From Aspidiotus rigidus (lineage: Eukaryota; Arthropoda; Insecta; Hemiptera; Diaspididae): a stretch of DNA of 64,000 bases. Made by a program: the position numbers and the translations under genes. The stretch's first letter is position 1, and each line of letters starts with the position of its first letter. The DNA lies in assembly GCA_035079385.1 (NCBI GenBank), contig JAVHKY010000038.1, positions 2,604,001 to 2,668,000 of the forward strand, in the 5' to 3' direction. Positions 63,905-64,000 of this stretch are shown here, piece by piece. The notes beneath the pieces were generated by a model, which was not told where the DNA came from, ran no database searches, and was given only the letters and a program-made list of their open reading frames with translations.

Positions 63905-64000
63905 TACAGTATCATGTATCCGTTGACAATGGTTATTTAACTGAAAGCGCTCCGGTATTTTTCAATATTTCTATGGCTCTAGCAATTTACACCTCGTTTC
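63905..64000 (+). other. PLE 3' tail fragment at the window edge
   Basis: CGTTGACAATGGTTATTTAA then CTGAAAGCGCTCC (63921-63952), followed by CTATGGCTCTAGCAATTTAC, is a subfamily-B tail with the hammerhead-like motif. The GAAA box is kept. It continues beyond the window. Confidence 0.7.

Overview
This is a eukaryotic, insect-like nuclear window made almost entirely of transposable elements. There are no operons or ribosome-binding sites, genes have introns, and host coding DNA is sparse. Two AT-rich blocks (about 42.2-43.5 kb and 46.6-47.2 kb) carry recognisable COX2 and CYTB peptides that need TGA read as Trp. They are nuclear copies of an extremely AT-rich mitochondrial genome, which fits an insect, possibly a hymenopteran (inference).

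The dominant residents are Penelope-like elements (PLEs) encoding reverse transcriptase plus a GIY-YIG endonuclease. Two have long open frames: 777 codons at 29828-32161 (minus) and 682 codons at 17088-19136 (minus). Both carry an inverted copy of their own 3' tail at the 5' end (225 and 245 bp arms) and perfect target-site duplications (11 and 14 bp). Both sit inside older, broken PLEs. A short conserved motif resembling a hammerhead ribozyme core recurs near PLE 3' ends at ten places. Three more divergent PLE lineages survive as relics (24.2-25.0, 47.6-48.4, 51.5-52.3 kb).

Layout. 0-6.8 kb: tandem array of about 2 kb composite units (DNA-transposon fragment, hAT MITE, inverted EN fragment, PLE RT), ending in a longer PLE copy. 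6.8-9.2 kb: unassigned. 9.3-9.8 kb: non-LTR 3' end. 10.8-13.8 kb: second composite copy. 13.8-15.9 kb: unassigned. 15.9-20.4 kb: PLE within PLE. 20.5-22.5 kb: GC-rich repeats and an unknown reading frame. 22.7-23.3 kb: first member of a three-locus small membrane-protein family; the others are at 35.6-36.1 and 44.4-44.9 kb. 24.2-29.0 kb: mosaic of PLE, non-LTR and LTR-integrase relics. 29.0-34.8 kb: PLE inside PLE inside a hAT-like element, each layer bounded by duplicated target sites. 34.8-38.7 kb and later patches: TCGA-rich degenerate repeats. 38.7-40.9 kb: non-LTR retrotransposon inside two nested hAT-like elements. 42.2-47.4 kb: mitochondrial insertions, MITEs and foldback hairpins. 50.9-52.3 kb: non-LTR and PLE relics. 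53.0-57.8 kb: a predicted three-exon secreted-protein gene whose second intron holds a 3.5 kb hAT-like element full of 50-bp repeats. 58.6-62.0 kb: another nested PLE. 62.0-64.0 kb: TE fragments and low-complexity DNA.

The best candidates for something undescribed are the three-locus family sharing a leader of about 170 bp with divergent one-pass membrane proteins, the inverted-tail architecture and ribozyme-like motif of the PLEs, and the orphan three-exon secreted gene. All calls come from reading the sequence by eye; no database search was possible.
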